DNA of 64,000 bases from Bacteroidaceae bacterium (GCA_017960985.1 JAGCYD010000063.1:1-64000); one strand, 5' to 3'. Shown: positions 32,098-42,299, numbered from the stretch's first letter. Numbers and translations are program-made. Notes: generated from the sequence alone by a model not told the origin.

Positions 32098-33336
32098 ATG
32101 AGGTTGGCTTTGTCTTTTATTTTGAAGGGCTGCCAGTATCTACTGATGCTGGCAGTCCCTCTTTTGTGGTGTGCCTGCAGTGAGGAAGAATGGCTATCGC
32201 CCATCGAGTACAATGTATTAGAGGAAATCAAGGCGAAGGAAGTCATTACCCTACAAGAGACCCTCGACTATCTATTCGAGGACTACGGTGTGACACCCGA
32301 AATGCAGGCCGACATCGAACATCGCGTAGAACCGCTCCGTTTGCTGACAACCGACCTCGTAGCCTATACCATTACTTACAACACAACAAGTCCCGACGGC
32401 CAACCCATCGTTGCCTCGGGTGTGGTCTATTATCCCAAGCGAGGCAATCCCAAGGGTATGCTTGAGGTTTCGCCCATCAATAAGAGCAAGATAGACTGCG
32501 CCTCGAAGTCTGTCCGCACGGCGGAAATCATCCCTGCGTTCCTCGGTTATATCTGTGTCATCCCCGACCTTATAGGTTGTGGCGTTTCCGAGGATTTGCC
32601 CATTTCCTACATGCAGCACGAGAATGCCGCCGTCGTATCGGCTGATTTGAGAAAGGCCGCTGCGGAACTTATTCGCAACACCTATGGCAAGGCCCTTCCC
32701 AATCAGTCCATCCTTTTCGGCTATTCGCTAGGCGGTGCCATTTCCTGGTCACTGGCACGACATTATCAACTACACCCCGAACTGGGCGTTAAGGTAACTG
32801 AAGTTTTTACTGGCGGTGGGGCCTACAATCCCTTAACCGCTATCGAGGCTTTTCTAGCGACAGGTTCGTCGCAGTACGCCATACTGCCCAATATCATTTA
32901 TTCAATGGACTATTACGACCAGTTAGGGCTCGACTTCACGAAGATATTCAAGGGCAAATTGTTGGAGCACTACGACGAATGGTGTCAGGGATTCATTCCC
33001 ATTCAGGAACTGACAAAAGAACTAGGGTACGACTTGGACGGATATCTTGAGCTTCCGTTCTTTTCTACAGAAAATCCCGAGCAACAACACCTGATGGATG
33101 TGGCGGCAACGAAAGCCATTCCCAACGATTGGATACCCAAGGCAAAGGTTCATCTGTATTCCTCAAAGGATGACACCTATGTACCACGCCAATGCAGCGA
33201 TCAACTATACGAATACCTTGTTTCGGTGGGCGCTGATGTGGAATACACGCTGATGGACGAAGACCATGTCATGGGAGGGTTGGTATTCGGACAAGCCTTC
33301 TTAGAGCATTTGACAAATAAGATACTCCCCTTCTAA
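32098..33336 (+). CDS. Alpha/beta-hydrolase, secretory lipase-like
   Basis: 412 aa. N-terminal hydrophobic segment with a possible lipobox (LLWCAC). GYSLGGAISW gives the nucleophile Ser; the likely acid is the Asp in SSKDDTYVP and the His is in MDEDHVMGG. YTITYNTTSPDGQPIVASGV resembles the N-terminus of secretory lipases/esterases. Probably a periplasmic or surface esterase. It overlaps the AraC regulator tail-to-tail by 4 bp (33333-33336). Confidence 0.8.
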   Translation: MRLALSFILKGCQYLLMLAVPLLWCACSEEEWLSPIEYNVLEEIKAKEVITLQETLDYLFEDYGVTPEMQADIEHRVEPLRLLTTDLVAYTITYNTTSPDGQPIVASGVVYYPKRGNPKGMLEVSPINKSKIDCASKSVRTAEIIPAFLGYICVIPDLIGCGVSEDLPISYMQHENAAVVSADLRKAAAELIRNTYGKALPNQSILFGYSLGGAISWSLARHYQLHPELGVKVTEVFTGGGAYNPLTAIEAFLATGSSQYAILPNIIYSMDYYDQLGLDFTKIFKGKLLEHYDEWCQGFIPIQELTKELGYDLDGYLELPFFSTENPEQQHLMDVAATKAIPNDWIPKAKVHLYSSKDDTYVPRQCSDQLYEYLVSVGADVEYTLMDEDHVMGGLVFGQAFLEHLTNKILPF

Positions 33337-34379
33337 TCCTTATCGAAATAGTCGGCAGGTGAGCAACCCTTGTACGACTTGAAGTTGCGATAAAAAGCCG
33401 ACAGAGAGGTGAATCCGCATTCCTCATACACATCGGGGATTCCCTTTTCCTTGTTACCCTGCAACAATCCGATGGCATGGTCGATACGGCGATGGTTGAT
33501 GAAATCGGAGAACGACATGCCCATGCCGACATTTATGGCATTGTAGATATAGTTGCGATTCGTGCCTATCCGACGCGCAAGGTCGTTGATTTTGAGGTTC
33601 GGCTGCAAATACAGTTTCTCCTCGTCCACCATCGTCAATATCTTTTCTTTCAGCGACTCAAACCTCGCCACACTCAACTCGGCCAGCTCTTGTTCATCCT
33701 CTTCCATATCGCGCCGCATCTCAAGTACCGAAACCACTTCCTTGTTACCGATATATCCCAACATAAAAATTAGCATGGAGAACAACACGGAGGGTATAGC
33801 CAGTAATGCGATGGAATCCCTGAAACTCTCCCGTCCAATAAGGTTTGCGGCAAAAGATATCAACGAGATGGTCGCAAGAATGTACAATAGAGAACGGATG
33901 TTTTTCATGGAGCGCTGCTCCGTATCTGCATAGTTTGCCTCTATCAGCCGCACATAGACTTTCAGTCTGCGGTAACCCATCCACAACACCCATACGACTT
34001 GCAAGGCAAATACGATTTTTATAACAACAAGCGCACCTTCCCACCTCAACGAGAGCAACGAGAGTAAAATTGCAGGTGTTAGCAGAATGAGGGTCTTCCA
34101 CCATCTGTCCTTGCCAAAAGTCAGTGTCCGAATATAAACATAATAGAGAGGATATACTGCCAAATTGCAATAACGGTAAAGCATATCCACCATAGGGTTA
34201 ATCGCTTCATTTGTACTAAAATAAGCGTAATGACATGCATATAGCACCATTGCCGTCAGCATGAAATGAAGCAAGCGGAGCGTAATTGCGCTGCGCTGCT
34301 CTATGTAGTTCATCAACAAGAATAGTGACCAAAAGGCGGCCACATTCATCGGTATGGAAGTGATTAACCCTTCTATCAT
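33333..34379 (-). CDS. Membrane-anchored AraC-family regulator
   Basis: 348 aa. The N-terminal half has about six or seven hydrophobic helices (LLHFMLTAMVLYACHYAYF, ILLTPAILLSLLSL and others). The C-terminal ~100 residues are an AraC-type double helix-turn-helix (INDLARRIGTNRNYIYNAIN, then CGFTSLSAFYRNFKSYKGCS). Such 7TM-AraC proteins probably sense an envelope or extracellular signal and regulate genes from the membrane. No target is clear; the convergent hydrolase is a candidate by proximity only. Confidence 0.85.
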   Translation of the reverse strand: MIEGLITSIPMNVAAFWSLFLLMNYIEQRSAITLRLLHFMLTAMVLYACHYAYFSTNEAINPMVDMLYRYCNLAVYPLYYVYIRTLTFGKDRWWKTLILLTPAILLSLLSLRWEGALVVIKIVFALQVVWVLWMGYRRLKVYVRLIEANYADTEQRSMKNIRSLLYILATISLISFAANLIGRESFRDSIALLAIPSVLFSMLIFMLGYIGNKEVVSVLEMRRDMEEDEQELAELSVARFESLKEKILTMVDEEKLYLQPNLKINDLARRIGTNRNYIYNAINVGMGMSFSDFINHRRIDHAIGLLQGNKEKGIPDVYEECGFTSLSAFYRNFKSYKGCSPADYFDKD

Positions 34380-34474
34380 ATTACAAAACTACAACATTCT
34401 TTTGTTTTTGCAAAGGAAAGTCATAACTTTAACCTATGGTTTTAGTCGCTCTCGCACGACAATCGATAAATAAA

Positions 34475-34506
34475 TTTGCGATTGTACTTACTTATTCGTA
34501 CCTTTG
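34475..34506 (+). promoter_or_regulatory. Promoter of the DUF4878-hemW pair
   Basis: TTTG (inside AAATTTGCG), 20 bp, TACCTTTG; same extended form as the mnmA promoter. Confidence 0.7.
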
Positions 34507-34536
34507 ACCTGAAACACATATAAATCTAACAACAAC

Positions 34537-34905
34537 ATGAAACCAATCCTCTTTGTAGCCATTGCTACCTGCCTGTTCACCGCATGCAACCGAGAGAAAA
34601 GTCCTAAGGATGTAGTTGTCCAATACGCCACCGCCATACAGGCTAACGATTATCAGAAAGCCCTCGAATATACAGCTTTGCCCGACGGCGAGAAGGAAGC
34701 CATACTTTCCTTGCTCGACGAATATGCACCAAGCGAGGAACAGACCATCGCCAGTTTTGAGGTGACAGACGAAAAAATCGACAAGGGAACGGGGACTGCC
34801 GAAATCACGCTCGACATCACTTATGCCACAGGCAAAACCGAAACCACACGTATCCCCATGATAAAGAACGACGAGGGAGAGTGGCTCGTAAAGGAAATAT
34901 TTTAA
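34537..34905 (+). CDS. DUF4878-type lipoprotein
   Basis: 122 aa. Signal MKPILFVAIATCLFTAC with Cys17 as lipidation site. The body (SPKDVVVQYATAIQANDYQK, ALEYT, then NDEGEWLVKEIF) matches DUF4878, a small alpha+beta (cystatin/NTF2-like) fold common in Gram-negative lipoproteins. Role unknown. hemW begins 6 bp after the stop. Confidence 0.8.
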   Translation: MKPILFVAIATCLFTACNREKSPKDVVVQYATAIQANDYQKALEYTALPDGEKEAILSLLDEYAPSEEQTIASFEVTDEKIDKGTGTAEITLDITYATGKTETTRIPMIKNDEGEWLVKEIF

Positions 34906-34911
34906 TCTCCC

Positions 34912-36033
34912 GTGACCGGGCTCTATATCCACATCCCTTTCTGTCGCAGCAGATGTCTCTACTGTGACTTTTATTCTACCACCCTGCCCCAGGCGTGGCA
35001 AATGCCGTATGTGGACGCCATCGCTGGAGAAATGGAGTTGCGCCCTTATGCCGAGCCCATCTCCACCATATATATCGGCGGCGGAACCCCCAGTCAACTC
35101 ACCTCGGAGGCTTTGCATCGGTTGTTCCATGCGCTAACAGAACATTACCAGATTGACAGCAAGGCGGAGATAACTATCGAAGCCAACCCCGACGATGTGA
35201 CACCCGAATGGATTATAGCCCTAAAGGAGACACCCGTCAATCGTATCAGCATGGGGGTACAGTCGCTAAACGATGATATTCTGAGGCTACTCCATCGCCG
35301 TCACACAGCCCAACAAGCCCAGAAAGCAGTAGAACTCCTGCAAGGAGCAGGATACTCCAACCTCAGCCTCGACCTTATTTACGGTCTGCCCAACCAAACC
35401 CTTGAACTATTCCGCAACGATGTTGAAACACTACTGAGTTGGGACATTTCACACCTGAGCGCCTATGCCCTGCAATACGAAGAGGGTACCCCACTCTTTG
35501 TCTTGCGCCAAGAAGGTAAGGTCAAGGAAGCCGACGAGGAATTGAGTCTGGCCTGTTACGAAAGCCTTATGGACCTTACTGCCAAAGCAGATATGGAGCA
35601 CTACGAAATCTCAAACTTCGCACGCCTTGGATTCCGTGCCCGCCATAATTCCTCTTACTGGACAGGGCAACCCTATATCGGACTGGGAGCAGGCGCGCAT
35701 AGTTACGACGGCAAGCAACTACGCAGTTACAACTGCGAAGACCTCAAGGCATACATACAAAGTATTGAAAAAGGCGAATCTCCCTCCACCACCGAACACC
35801 TCGACGAGAACATGCGATACAACGAACGGGTAATGCTCTCGCTGCGTACCATTGAAGGACTTTCGCTGACAAATCTGGAACGCGACTTCGGTACAGCACG
35901 AAAAGAATACTGCGAGCGCATGGCCAAGGCGCATATCCAGCGTGGAAGCATAAAAAAGACGGGAGAAAACCTTTGTCTCACCCGTCGTAGTTTGTTCGTC
36001 AGCGACGACATTATCTCAGACCTGATGGTCTAA
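34912..36033 (+). CDS. hemW: Radical SAM heme chaperone HemW
   Basis: 373 aa from a GTG codon; no ATG lies between it and the in-frame stop of the upstream gene, and MTGLYIHIPFCRSRCLYC is the family start. CRSRCLYC binds the Fe4S4 cluster, followed by IYIGGGTPSQL and LIYGLPNQTLE. Likely delivers heme to membrane enzymes; it was formerly called an oxygen-independent coproporphyrinogen oxidase homologue, but HemN's extra N-terminal residues are missing. It overlaps the DUF4827 gene tail-to-tail by 4 bp. Confidence 0.93.
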   Translation: MTGLYIHIPFCRSRCLYCDFYSTTLPQAWQMPYVDAIAGEMELRPYAEPISTIYIGGGTPSQLTSEALHRLFHALTEHYQIDSKAEITIEANPDDVTPEWIIALKETPVNRISMGVQSLNDDILRLLHRRHTAQQAQKAVELLQGAGYSNLSLDLIYGLPNQTLELFRNDVETLLSWDISHLSAYALQYEEGTPLFVLRQEGKVKEADEELSLACYESLMDLTAKADMEHYEISNFARLGFRARHNSSYWTGQPYIGLGAGAHSYDGKQLRSYNCEDLKAYIQSIEKGESPSTTEHLDENMRYNERVMLSLRTIEGLSLTNLERDFGTARKEYCERMAKAHIQRGSIKKTGENLCLTRRSLFVSDDIISDLMV

Positions 36034-36725
36034 TCCCGCATCGCCTCGTAGGATATCTCGTAGAAACAGGGATAGACATTACTTGTAGCGTCTGCCGTAC
36101 CCTGACTATGCGGTACAATCAAGCGCACCAGTGCCACACCATCCTCGTTCTGACGGCCGAGATTGACATAACTCAATGGCACTATCCATCCCGCAGGCAC
36201 GGTCGTACTACCATAAGCCATATACATGGCACCATCCGTCTCGCCAGTTACATTGAAACTGGCCGTGATGGTTCCTGAGTTGTTGCTCACATCCAGTATC
36301 TCAGGACTCGGCAGATAATATGTTACTTTATCAGAAGTCTGCAGACTGTCGCCCAGAATATTCCATTCCCAATAACGGCAAAGAACACGCTTTGTCTCTC
36401 CGTGCTTCAGTTTCTCTCCAGTACCTTTACGCACAATCTGCATATAGATACCCGTATTGGCAAAGAGCACATACTCGTTGGCATCAACATCCGTCGTACA
36501 GTCCTTTGCCTCGAATACCGTCTGGGAGATTGGCTTAATCTTAGATGTATTGAGCAGTACCTGTCCTTCCGAAGTCGTCAGTATCAACGGACTGCGCGAG
36601 ATGAATGCCGAAATAGCCTTACGCTCTTTCTCCTTCTTGTCTGCATAAGATTCCTCGTCCTTACACCCCACAAGAAGTGTCCCGAACAGCATTGTGCCCC
36701 ATAATATGATGAATAGTTTTCGCAT
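36030..36725 (-). CDS. DUF4827 lipoprotein
   Basis: 231 aa. Signal and lipobox MRKLFIILWGTMLFGTLLVG before Cys21. The C-terminal GDSLQTSDKVTYYL and GAMYMAYGSTTVPAGWIVPL regions resemble FKBP-like folds described for DUF4827. Twenty-one bp downstream of the DHH phosphoesterase gene. Function unknown. Confidence 0.75.
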   Translation of the reverse strand: MRKLFIILWGTMLFGTLLVGCKDEESYADKKEKERKAISAFISRSPLILTTSEGQVLLNTSKIKPISQTVFEAKDCTTDVDANEYVLFANTGIYMQIVRKGTGEKLKHGETKRVLCRYWEWNILGDSLQTSDKVTYYLPSPEILDVSNNSGTITASFNVTGETDGAMYMAYGSTTVPAGWIVPLSYVNLGRQNEDGVALVRLIVPHSQGTADATSNVYPCFYEISYEAMRD

Positions 36726-36746
36726 TGCGACTGCAAAATTATAGAT

Positions 36747-37811
36747 TTATGACGAGGTGACCAAGCATTCTACATCCTTTAACTTTGTTTCATACTTTGC
36801 CACAGCCTTGTGAACTACCTCTATGGCCTCCTCCATCGTCATACGAAGACTTCCGCCTGCGGCATTCTTATGGCCTCCTCCATTAAAGAATTCCGCACAA
36901 AGTTCGTGACAGGGGAAGTCATCGACACTACGGGTCGATACCCGAATCAGTCCTTTCTGTTCGGTATCCTCACGCAAGAAGATGCTCAGTTTCATGCCCT
37001 CCATCTGCAATGGTAGGTTCACAAAGCCTTCCGTTGCACCATTCTTCACTTGGAAACGCTTGCGCTCCTCGTTGGTCATGGTCATCAGGGAAGTATGCAA
37101 CTCCTTCATCACCTCCATCTTGACATAAAGCAGATAACCCATCAAGCGATAGCGCGCCTCACTATAAGTAAAGAATATCTTACGGTAGATACCATCCTTG
37201 TCAATGCCCTGACGGAGTAAGATACTGACTGCCTCGAACAACTCGGGACGGCTCGAGGCATAGGCAAAGTTGCCCGTATCGGTCATAATACCTGCATAGA
37301 GTGCCGTAGCCTCTTCTGCAGTCATGTCCTCTGTCCAGCCCATCTCAAGCATGACGCGCAACAACAATTCGCAGGTACTGCTCATCTCGGTATGCGAAAT
37401 GCACACCTCACAAGAAGTATCGGGGTCGATATGATGGTCTATCATCACGCGGGGAGCCTTACAAGCCTCCACCTTCTCCGCTAACAAATCCCCCATACGC
37501 TTCAACGAGTTGAAGTCCAGGAGCAGAACCAAATTAGCATCGGCCAATGCCGCATCTACTTTTTTATGTTGGCGGTCGCCCAACAACACCTCGTTAGCCG
37601 TCGGTATCCACTTCAAAAAATCAGGAAATTTATTCGGAGCAATAGCCGTTACAGTCTTACCCATACGACGCAAGAGCAAAGTTGCAGCAGCACTACTGCC
37701 TATCGCATCCCCATCGGGATTCTGATGGCAGAGGATGACCACATTATTGGCTGTGGTCACCAACTGCCTAAGCCGTTCAGCGTCTTGTTGGGATAGTATG
37801 GGTTGTAGCAT
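36747..37811 (-). CDS. DHH-family phosphoesterase (NrnA-like)
   Basis: 354 aa. Motifs: VVILCHQNPDGDAIGSS (motif I), LLLDFNSL, VMIDHHIDPDT (the DHH box) and the DHHA1 signature FFNGGGHKNAAGGSL. Family members degrade nanoRNA, pAp or cyclic di-AMP products. The assignment to NrnA is by motif spacing; the substrate is not determined. Six bp after the endonuclease gene and followed by DUF4827. Confidence 0.9.
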   Translation of the reverse strand: MLQPILSQQDAERLRQLVTTANNVVILCHQNPDGDAIGSSAAATLLLRRMGKTVTAIAPNKFPDFLKWIPTANEVLLGDRQHKKVDAALADANLVLLLDFNSLKRMGDLLAEKVEACKAPRVMIDHHIDPDTSCEVCISHTEMSSTCELLLRVMLEMGWTEDMTAEEATALYAGIMTDTGNFAYASSRPELFEAVSILLRQGIDKDGIYRKIFFTYSEARYRLMGYLLYVKMEVMKELHTSLMTMTNEERKRFQVKNGATEGFVNLPLQMEGMKLSIFLREDTEQKGLIRVSTRSVDDFPCHELCAEFFNGGGHKNAAGGSLRMTMEEAIEVVHKAVAKYETKLKDVECLVTSS

Positions 37812-37817
37812 CGTTAC

Positions 37818-40800
37818 TTACTCAATATGATTCAGTATAATATTTACGAGTTTCGTAATATCGGCAATCGTCACACCGTCAACACCATCTACATCTGCGG
37901 CGCTGTTTTCTGGTGTCCTACCCAGCAACATATTAACCAATGTCTCTACATCACCAGTACCCACCATTCCGTCGCCATCCACATCACCTGCCAAAGGTTC
38001 AGGCTCTTCGGAAATCAGTCGATAGATTCGTGGAAGCGAGCCTATTGTGGAAGTTGATGCATAACAAGAGAATATAGGTGAACCATTATTGGGATTATAA
38101 CGAATAGTACTATTGGTGTTTTCACCTTGGAAAACAATGGTTGCCACACTATCCGCTATCGAAATAAATGCCTTGGCGTTGGAGTTGGCAGTCGTCGTAG
38201 TTCTTAGCCAATTTGAAGTCGCACTGGCAGCATACAGATAGCGTGAGTTACCCACATTGAAAAGGATACTATCATTATCAAATTCAATCGTAATTATCTG
38301 CGCTTCACTGATAGGCGTCAAAGTCTCGTCTGCATTCAATATTATTGTCACTGCAGGGCGGTTGTTAGTAGCCTGTGTAGCACTCATAGCATTGGCTGAT
38401 TCTCCGTCCACATAAGCAATCAGTATCTGGTCACCCGCCTTCAACTTGCTGGCATTGGTTATCAACTCATAATAAGTCGGTTCCACTACAGTCACCGTAT
38501 AGGAGGCTGTTGCAGCGTTGTAACTACTGGTGGCAGCCACATTGGCCTCGATAATTGCCGTTCCGACGGCAACGGCTGTTACCTCACCCGTTGTTGCATC
38601 AACAGTGGCCACCTGGGTGTTTTTACTGGTGTAGGTAACTTCTCCGTTACTGGTGGTCGTCACCGTCTGAGTATAGACCTCGCCTTTCACCAGAGTTTTG
38701 TCACCATCACTAAAGTAGATAGTAGGATTCTCTGGTTCTACCGCAGAACCCGATGGAGTCCATTCGATATTGATGCTATTGATATACATTGCACCACTAT
38801 TAGAACGAAGACCTATATATTTGTAACTATCGCTAACCGACAGTTCAGTAGATGTTCCACAAACGATTGTTCCTATAAGGGTACCCTGTGTATTAGCATT
38901 GAAAAGTACAGAAGGAGTCGTATAAGCAGAGTTGCTACCATAAACATTCAAGGTACGGCCCTCTGCAGTGCCTGTGCCCCAATCAACGGTCACCTTACTA
39001 ATTGTACCTATTGTAGAAGTGGAAACAACACCTGAACTGCTATCATTTGAGCGAATCTGGATGGCATTATTGCCGTTCTTCATTCCATAGGCCGCATAGA
39101 CAGTACCTGAAGCGCCAGTCTTACCCGAAACTCCACCGTAATTTCCAGTTAACTCAAGCATAGTGGCCGTCAGTTCATCCGTATCGTTAGCACCTACAGC
39201 CTCGACGACTACAGTATAGGATGCTGAACCTTGCGTGTAATTGCTGGTAGCTGCAATATCAGCCGTGATAGTTGTCGAGCCTTCGGCAATGGCGGTTACA
39301 AGTCCCGTAGAACTATCCACCGTTGCCACGCTGGTATCGTCGCTACTATAAGTCACTGCACCATCACTATTGGTTGTAACCGTCTGTGTAAAGGTTCCAC
39401 CGACCTGCAGTGTCTTAGAAGCAGTAGTAAAGGAAGCCGTAGTAACTACTGGGTCATTACCCGAAGTTCCCTCTACTTTCTTATAGAGTTGGATGGCAGT
39501 CTGTTCGCTGCCGAAATAACGGAAACGAGTCTGTCCAGATGTTGCATTGTAACGCAAGAGTTTACTATTGCAAGTAACCGTTGCATTACCATCAGATATA
39601 GTAATGGTATTTGTATAGTCATCGGAAGAACTGGTCTTCAAAGCATTGCTGCTTCCTGTATGTCCAATATAAACTCCACTGGCACTCTTGATGGAATAGC
39701 CGCCACCCGTCTTCGCTGCAATGGTGAACTCTGCTGCCTCTGTTGTAGAGGTTGCTGTAATCTTACTATTAGAGATCGTCACCCCAATGGTGTTGCTCGC
39801 TGCATCGAGTGTCTCCAAACCACCATTAAAGGCTACATTCGCACTCTCGCAAACAATGAGGTATTGACCATCCGTAAGGTCGCTGGCACTGGCCACCTTT
39901 TCATAATAGCATGAGCCAGAGCCACTTTCGCCGCCTCCTGTACCACCAGTTCCGCTGCCATCATAAGGATCCACATAATTTGCCACGCTCAGGTTTGTGG
40001 AAGATGCCGTTCCCCAAATGTATTGTTCCAAGCCTGGGAAATCGATAAACGGATTGCGGTTGTTCTGTTTGTTATAGACGGCATTGTTACGCGAAACTTC
40101 CATCGCACTTACAGGGTCGGCCGCTGCCCATGCCAACAGCATTTCTTTGTACCAAGACTGAAAAGCGGGATATGTCGAACCGTCAATAACTCTTCCTAAA
40201 TTGGTAGAAGAACCGTATGAGCTATACCAACTCGAAAGGTTGCCCTGATACATCGTCACCATATAAAAATAGATGCGGGCAAAGTCACCCTTCAATGTAT
40301 CTGCAGGTTCAAACACATCATAAGAGGTATGGCTTCCATAGCCACCTGTACCAAACCTACTATTGCTAAAGGTTTTAGTAACAGACTTTACCTCACCATA
40401 AATCTCACTGCCACGAGTATTGTTCGCATACTTATCTGCTGCAACTACATGATTAAGGTCTGTTCCTACTCCTTTAGATGTACTACCTCCGAACCACGAC
40501 TTGGGCCACGAGTGCTCGCGATTGTAGCGCTGGCCCTCCGATGAGCCCAAAGTACCATCGTCTTGATTTGTTCCGTATGTCATGTTCGTATTGCAATAGC
40601 GGTCCCAGATGTAGCCGTCAGGACGAACATCCGTGGTAGCATACGCCGTCCACAAATCACTATAATCCAGATAGGAAACTCCATTGGAAATAATTCCATA
40701 CATAGCAGTTTTCAATGCTGCTGCCTGTTTGCCATCAGCATTGGCATAATAGGTAGTCTTGTTATACGCCGCAAACAGGGAAACGACGAAGAACAACAAG

Positions 40801-40832
40801 ATGTTTAGTCCAAAAAGTCTTTTCTTAGTCAT
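37818..40832 (-). CDS. Secreted endonuclease I with Ig-like domains and dockerin
   Basis: 1004 aa. Signal peptide MTKKRLFGLNILLFFVVSLF. Residues ~25-290 are an endonuclease I domain: YNREHSWPKSWFGG supplies His107 for the HNH-like site, and TDLNHVVAADKYANNTRG matches the family. Then two beta modules starting YYEKVASASDLTDGQYLI and YYELITNASKLKAGDQILI, interleaved with two bacterial Ig-like (Big2) domains (VTYSSDDTSVATVDSSTGLV, VTYTSKNTQVATVDATTGEV). The C-terminus is a dockerin (DVDGDGMVGTGDVETLVNML, DVDGVDGVTIADITKLV). Probably degrades extracellular DNA or RNA while attached to a surface or complex. It follows nhaD by 60 bp. Confidence 0.87.
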   Translation of the reverse strand: MTKKRLFGLNILLFFVVSLFAAYNKTTYYANADGKQAAALKTAMYGIISNGVSYLDYSDLWTAYATTDVRPDGYIWDRYCNTNMTYGTNQDDGTLGSSEGQRYNREHSWPKSWFGGSTSKGVGTDLNHVVAADKYANNTRGSEIYGEVKSVTKTFSNSRFGTGGYGSHTSYDVFEPADTLKGDFARIYFYMVTMYQGNLSSWYSSYGSSTNLGRVIDGSTYPAFQSWYKEMLLAWAAADPVSAMEVSRNNAVYNKQNNRNPFIDFPGLEQYIWGTASSTNLSVANYVDPYDGSGTGGTGGGESGSGSCYYEKVASASDLTDGQYLIVCESANVAFNGGLETLDAASNTIGVTISNSKITATSTTEAAEFTIAAKTGGGYSIKSASGVYIGHTGSSNALKTSSSDDYTNTITISDGNATVTCNSKLLRYNATSGQTRFRYFGSEQTAIQLYKKVEGTSGNDPVVTTASFTTASKTLQVGGTFTQTVTTNSDGAVTYSSDDTSVATVDSSTGLVTAIAEGSTTITADIAATSNYTQGSASYTVVVEAVGANDTDELTATMLELTGNYGGVSGKTGASGTVYAAYGMKNGNNAIQIRSNDSSSGVVSTSTIGTISKVTVDWGTGTAEGRTLNVYGSNSAYTTPSVLFNANTQGTLIGTIVCGTSTELSVSDSYKYIGLRSNSGAMYINSINIEWTPSGSAVEPENPTIYFSDGDKTLVKGEVYTQTVTTTSNGEVTYTSKNTQVATVDATTGEVTAVAVGTAIIEANVAATSSYNAATASYTVTVVEPTYYELITNASKLKAGDQILIAYVDGESANAMSATQATNNRPAVTIILNADETLTPISEAQIITIEFDNDSILFNVGNSRYLYAASATSNWLRTTTTANSNAKAFISIADSVATIVFQGENTNSTIRYNPNNGSPIFSCYASTSTIGSLPRIYRLISEEPEPLAGDVDGDGMVGTGDVETLVNMLLGRTPENSAADVDGVDGVTIADITKLVNIILNHIE

Positions 40833-40892
40833 AGTATTATATTTTAGTTGGTTATTATCATCTAAACCGTAAAGAAATTCACATGCCGAATC

Positions 40893-42230
40893 CTACAGCA
40901 GGAATCGCAATACATAATCCACACCGAAATAGGCGATAAGGGCGGCGATCCATCCCAATAACACCTTACCCGATATATGGCGGAAGTACCACCAAATGCT
41001 TGAATCCTCACTCTTCAACAGAGCATAGCCTGCAGTACTACCGATGGGCAACAGACATCCGCCCACACAGGCAGACAGAACCACAAGATGCCAGTAAGCA
41101 CCATTCTGGGTAAAGAACTGCTGATAGGCTGTTTGGGCAGAGCCGTCGGGAAGAACATCGTATATGCTTACTGCCGAAAGTACAAGACAAACATTGTCCA
41201 ATACGGCAGAAACTACACCCATAAATACTGAGAATACATATATATCATGGATATTAGAATCAACCCACTTTCCAACAGCATTCATCGCACCTGTCTCCAC
41301 CAACGCACTTACCGAAAGTGCCACACCAATGAAGAACATGATGACCTGCAACACCTCGTATTGCAGACGGCGGTCACTTCCTGGCAACAAAACAGGCTGT
41401 TCGGAACGAATGGAACTACGATTGAAAACCTCGTTGAGCACCCACACAACACCCAGTACGCACAACGAACCGAGGAATGGCGGCAACTGAGTTATACGAT
41501 GGAATGTAGGCACGAGCCACAAACCGACAATACCGAAGAACAGCATAACCACACGCTGCCACAAAGGCATGGCATGGTCGTCACCACGATATACAATATG
41601 GCGACGATGTATGTCGAGCGTCGTCGGCAGGTCATAACTAATCAGCACGACAGGTACTGCCGTAGCCACCAATGCGGGCAACAGCATAGCCTTGGCAAAA
41701 GCCGTCGGGGTAACGGCACCCTTGGTCCATATCATCAGCGTTGAAACATCACCGATAACCGTAAAACTACCTCCACAACTTGCTGCTATAACAATCGCCG
41801 CACCGACGAGCAAACGCTGATGCTGGTTGCTCAACAAGCGGCGCATGATAATCAACATCAGTACCACAGTCGTCAAGTTGTCGAGATTGGCACTCAACAA
41901 AAATGTAATAAGGACAATGCCCCAAAGGAAACGCTTTGTAGAGCGCGTGCGCAAGAATTCGGTGATAAAGTCGAAGCAACCGTTTACGCTCAGCACCTCG
42001 ACAATAGCCATCGTCGAAAGCAAGTACAGCACAATACTGCACATATAGGCCGAATGTCCCACAAATACTTGTTCGGCGACCAGTGTCTGGTCCACGCCCG
42101 AACACAAATAAAGTATCCAACCTACTACGCCCGCAAACATGGCGGTCGTTGCCTTATTAATATGAGTTAGATGCTCGCTGGCTATCAAAGCATAAGCCAA
42201 CAACATGAGTGCGACTATGGCTATCGTCAT
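40893..42230 (-). CDS. nhaD: NhaD-type sodium/proton antiporter
   Basis: 445 aa, about 11-12 transmembrane helices of the ion-transporter superfamily. LLSANLDNLTTVVLMLIIMR, LLVGAAIVIAASCGGSFTVI and GGCLLPIGSTAGYALLK are typical. Exports Na+ at the cost of protons, supporting pH and salt homeostasis. Its promoter is divergent from the trp operon, with a shared upstream region. Confidence 0.88.
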   Translation of the reverse strand: MTIAIVALMLLAYALIASEHLTHINKATTAMFAGVVGWILYLCSGVDQTLVAEQVFVGHSAYMCSIVLYLLSTMAIVEVLSVNGCFDFITEFLRTRSTKRFLWGIVLITFLLSANLDNLTTVVLMLIIMRRLLSNQHQRLLVGAAIVIAASCGGSFTVIGDVSTLMIWTKGAVTPTAFAKAMLLPALVATAVPVVLISYDLPTTLDIHRRHIVYRGDDHAMPLWQRVVMLFFGIVGLWLVPTFHRITQLPPFLGSLCVLGVVWVLNEVFNRSSIRSEQPVLLPGSDRRLQYEVLQVIMFFIGVALSVSALVETGAMNAVGKWVDSNIHDIYVFSVFMGVVSAVLDNVCLVLSAVSIYDVLPDGSAQTAYQQFFTQNGAYWHLVVLSACVGGCLLPIGSTAGYALLKSEDSSIWWYFRHISGKVLLGWIAALIAYFGVDYVLRFLL

Positions 42231-42257
42231 AAGTTCTGTATTTGGTTTTACAAGTTA

Positions 42258-42289
42258 CAAATGTAAGAATAATTTGTGGGCTAATCAAA
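42258..42289 (-). promoter_or_regulatory. nhaD promoter
   Basis: Minus strand TTTG (42286-42289), 20 bp, TACATTTG (42258-42265); leader of about 25 nt. Confidence 0.65.
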
Positions 42290-42299
42290 GATTATCAAA

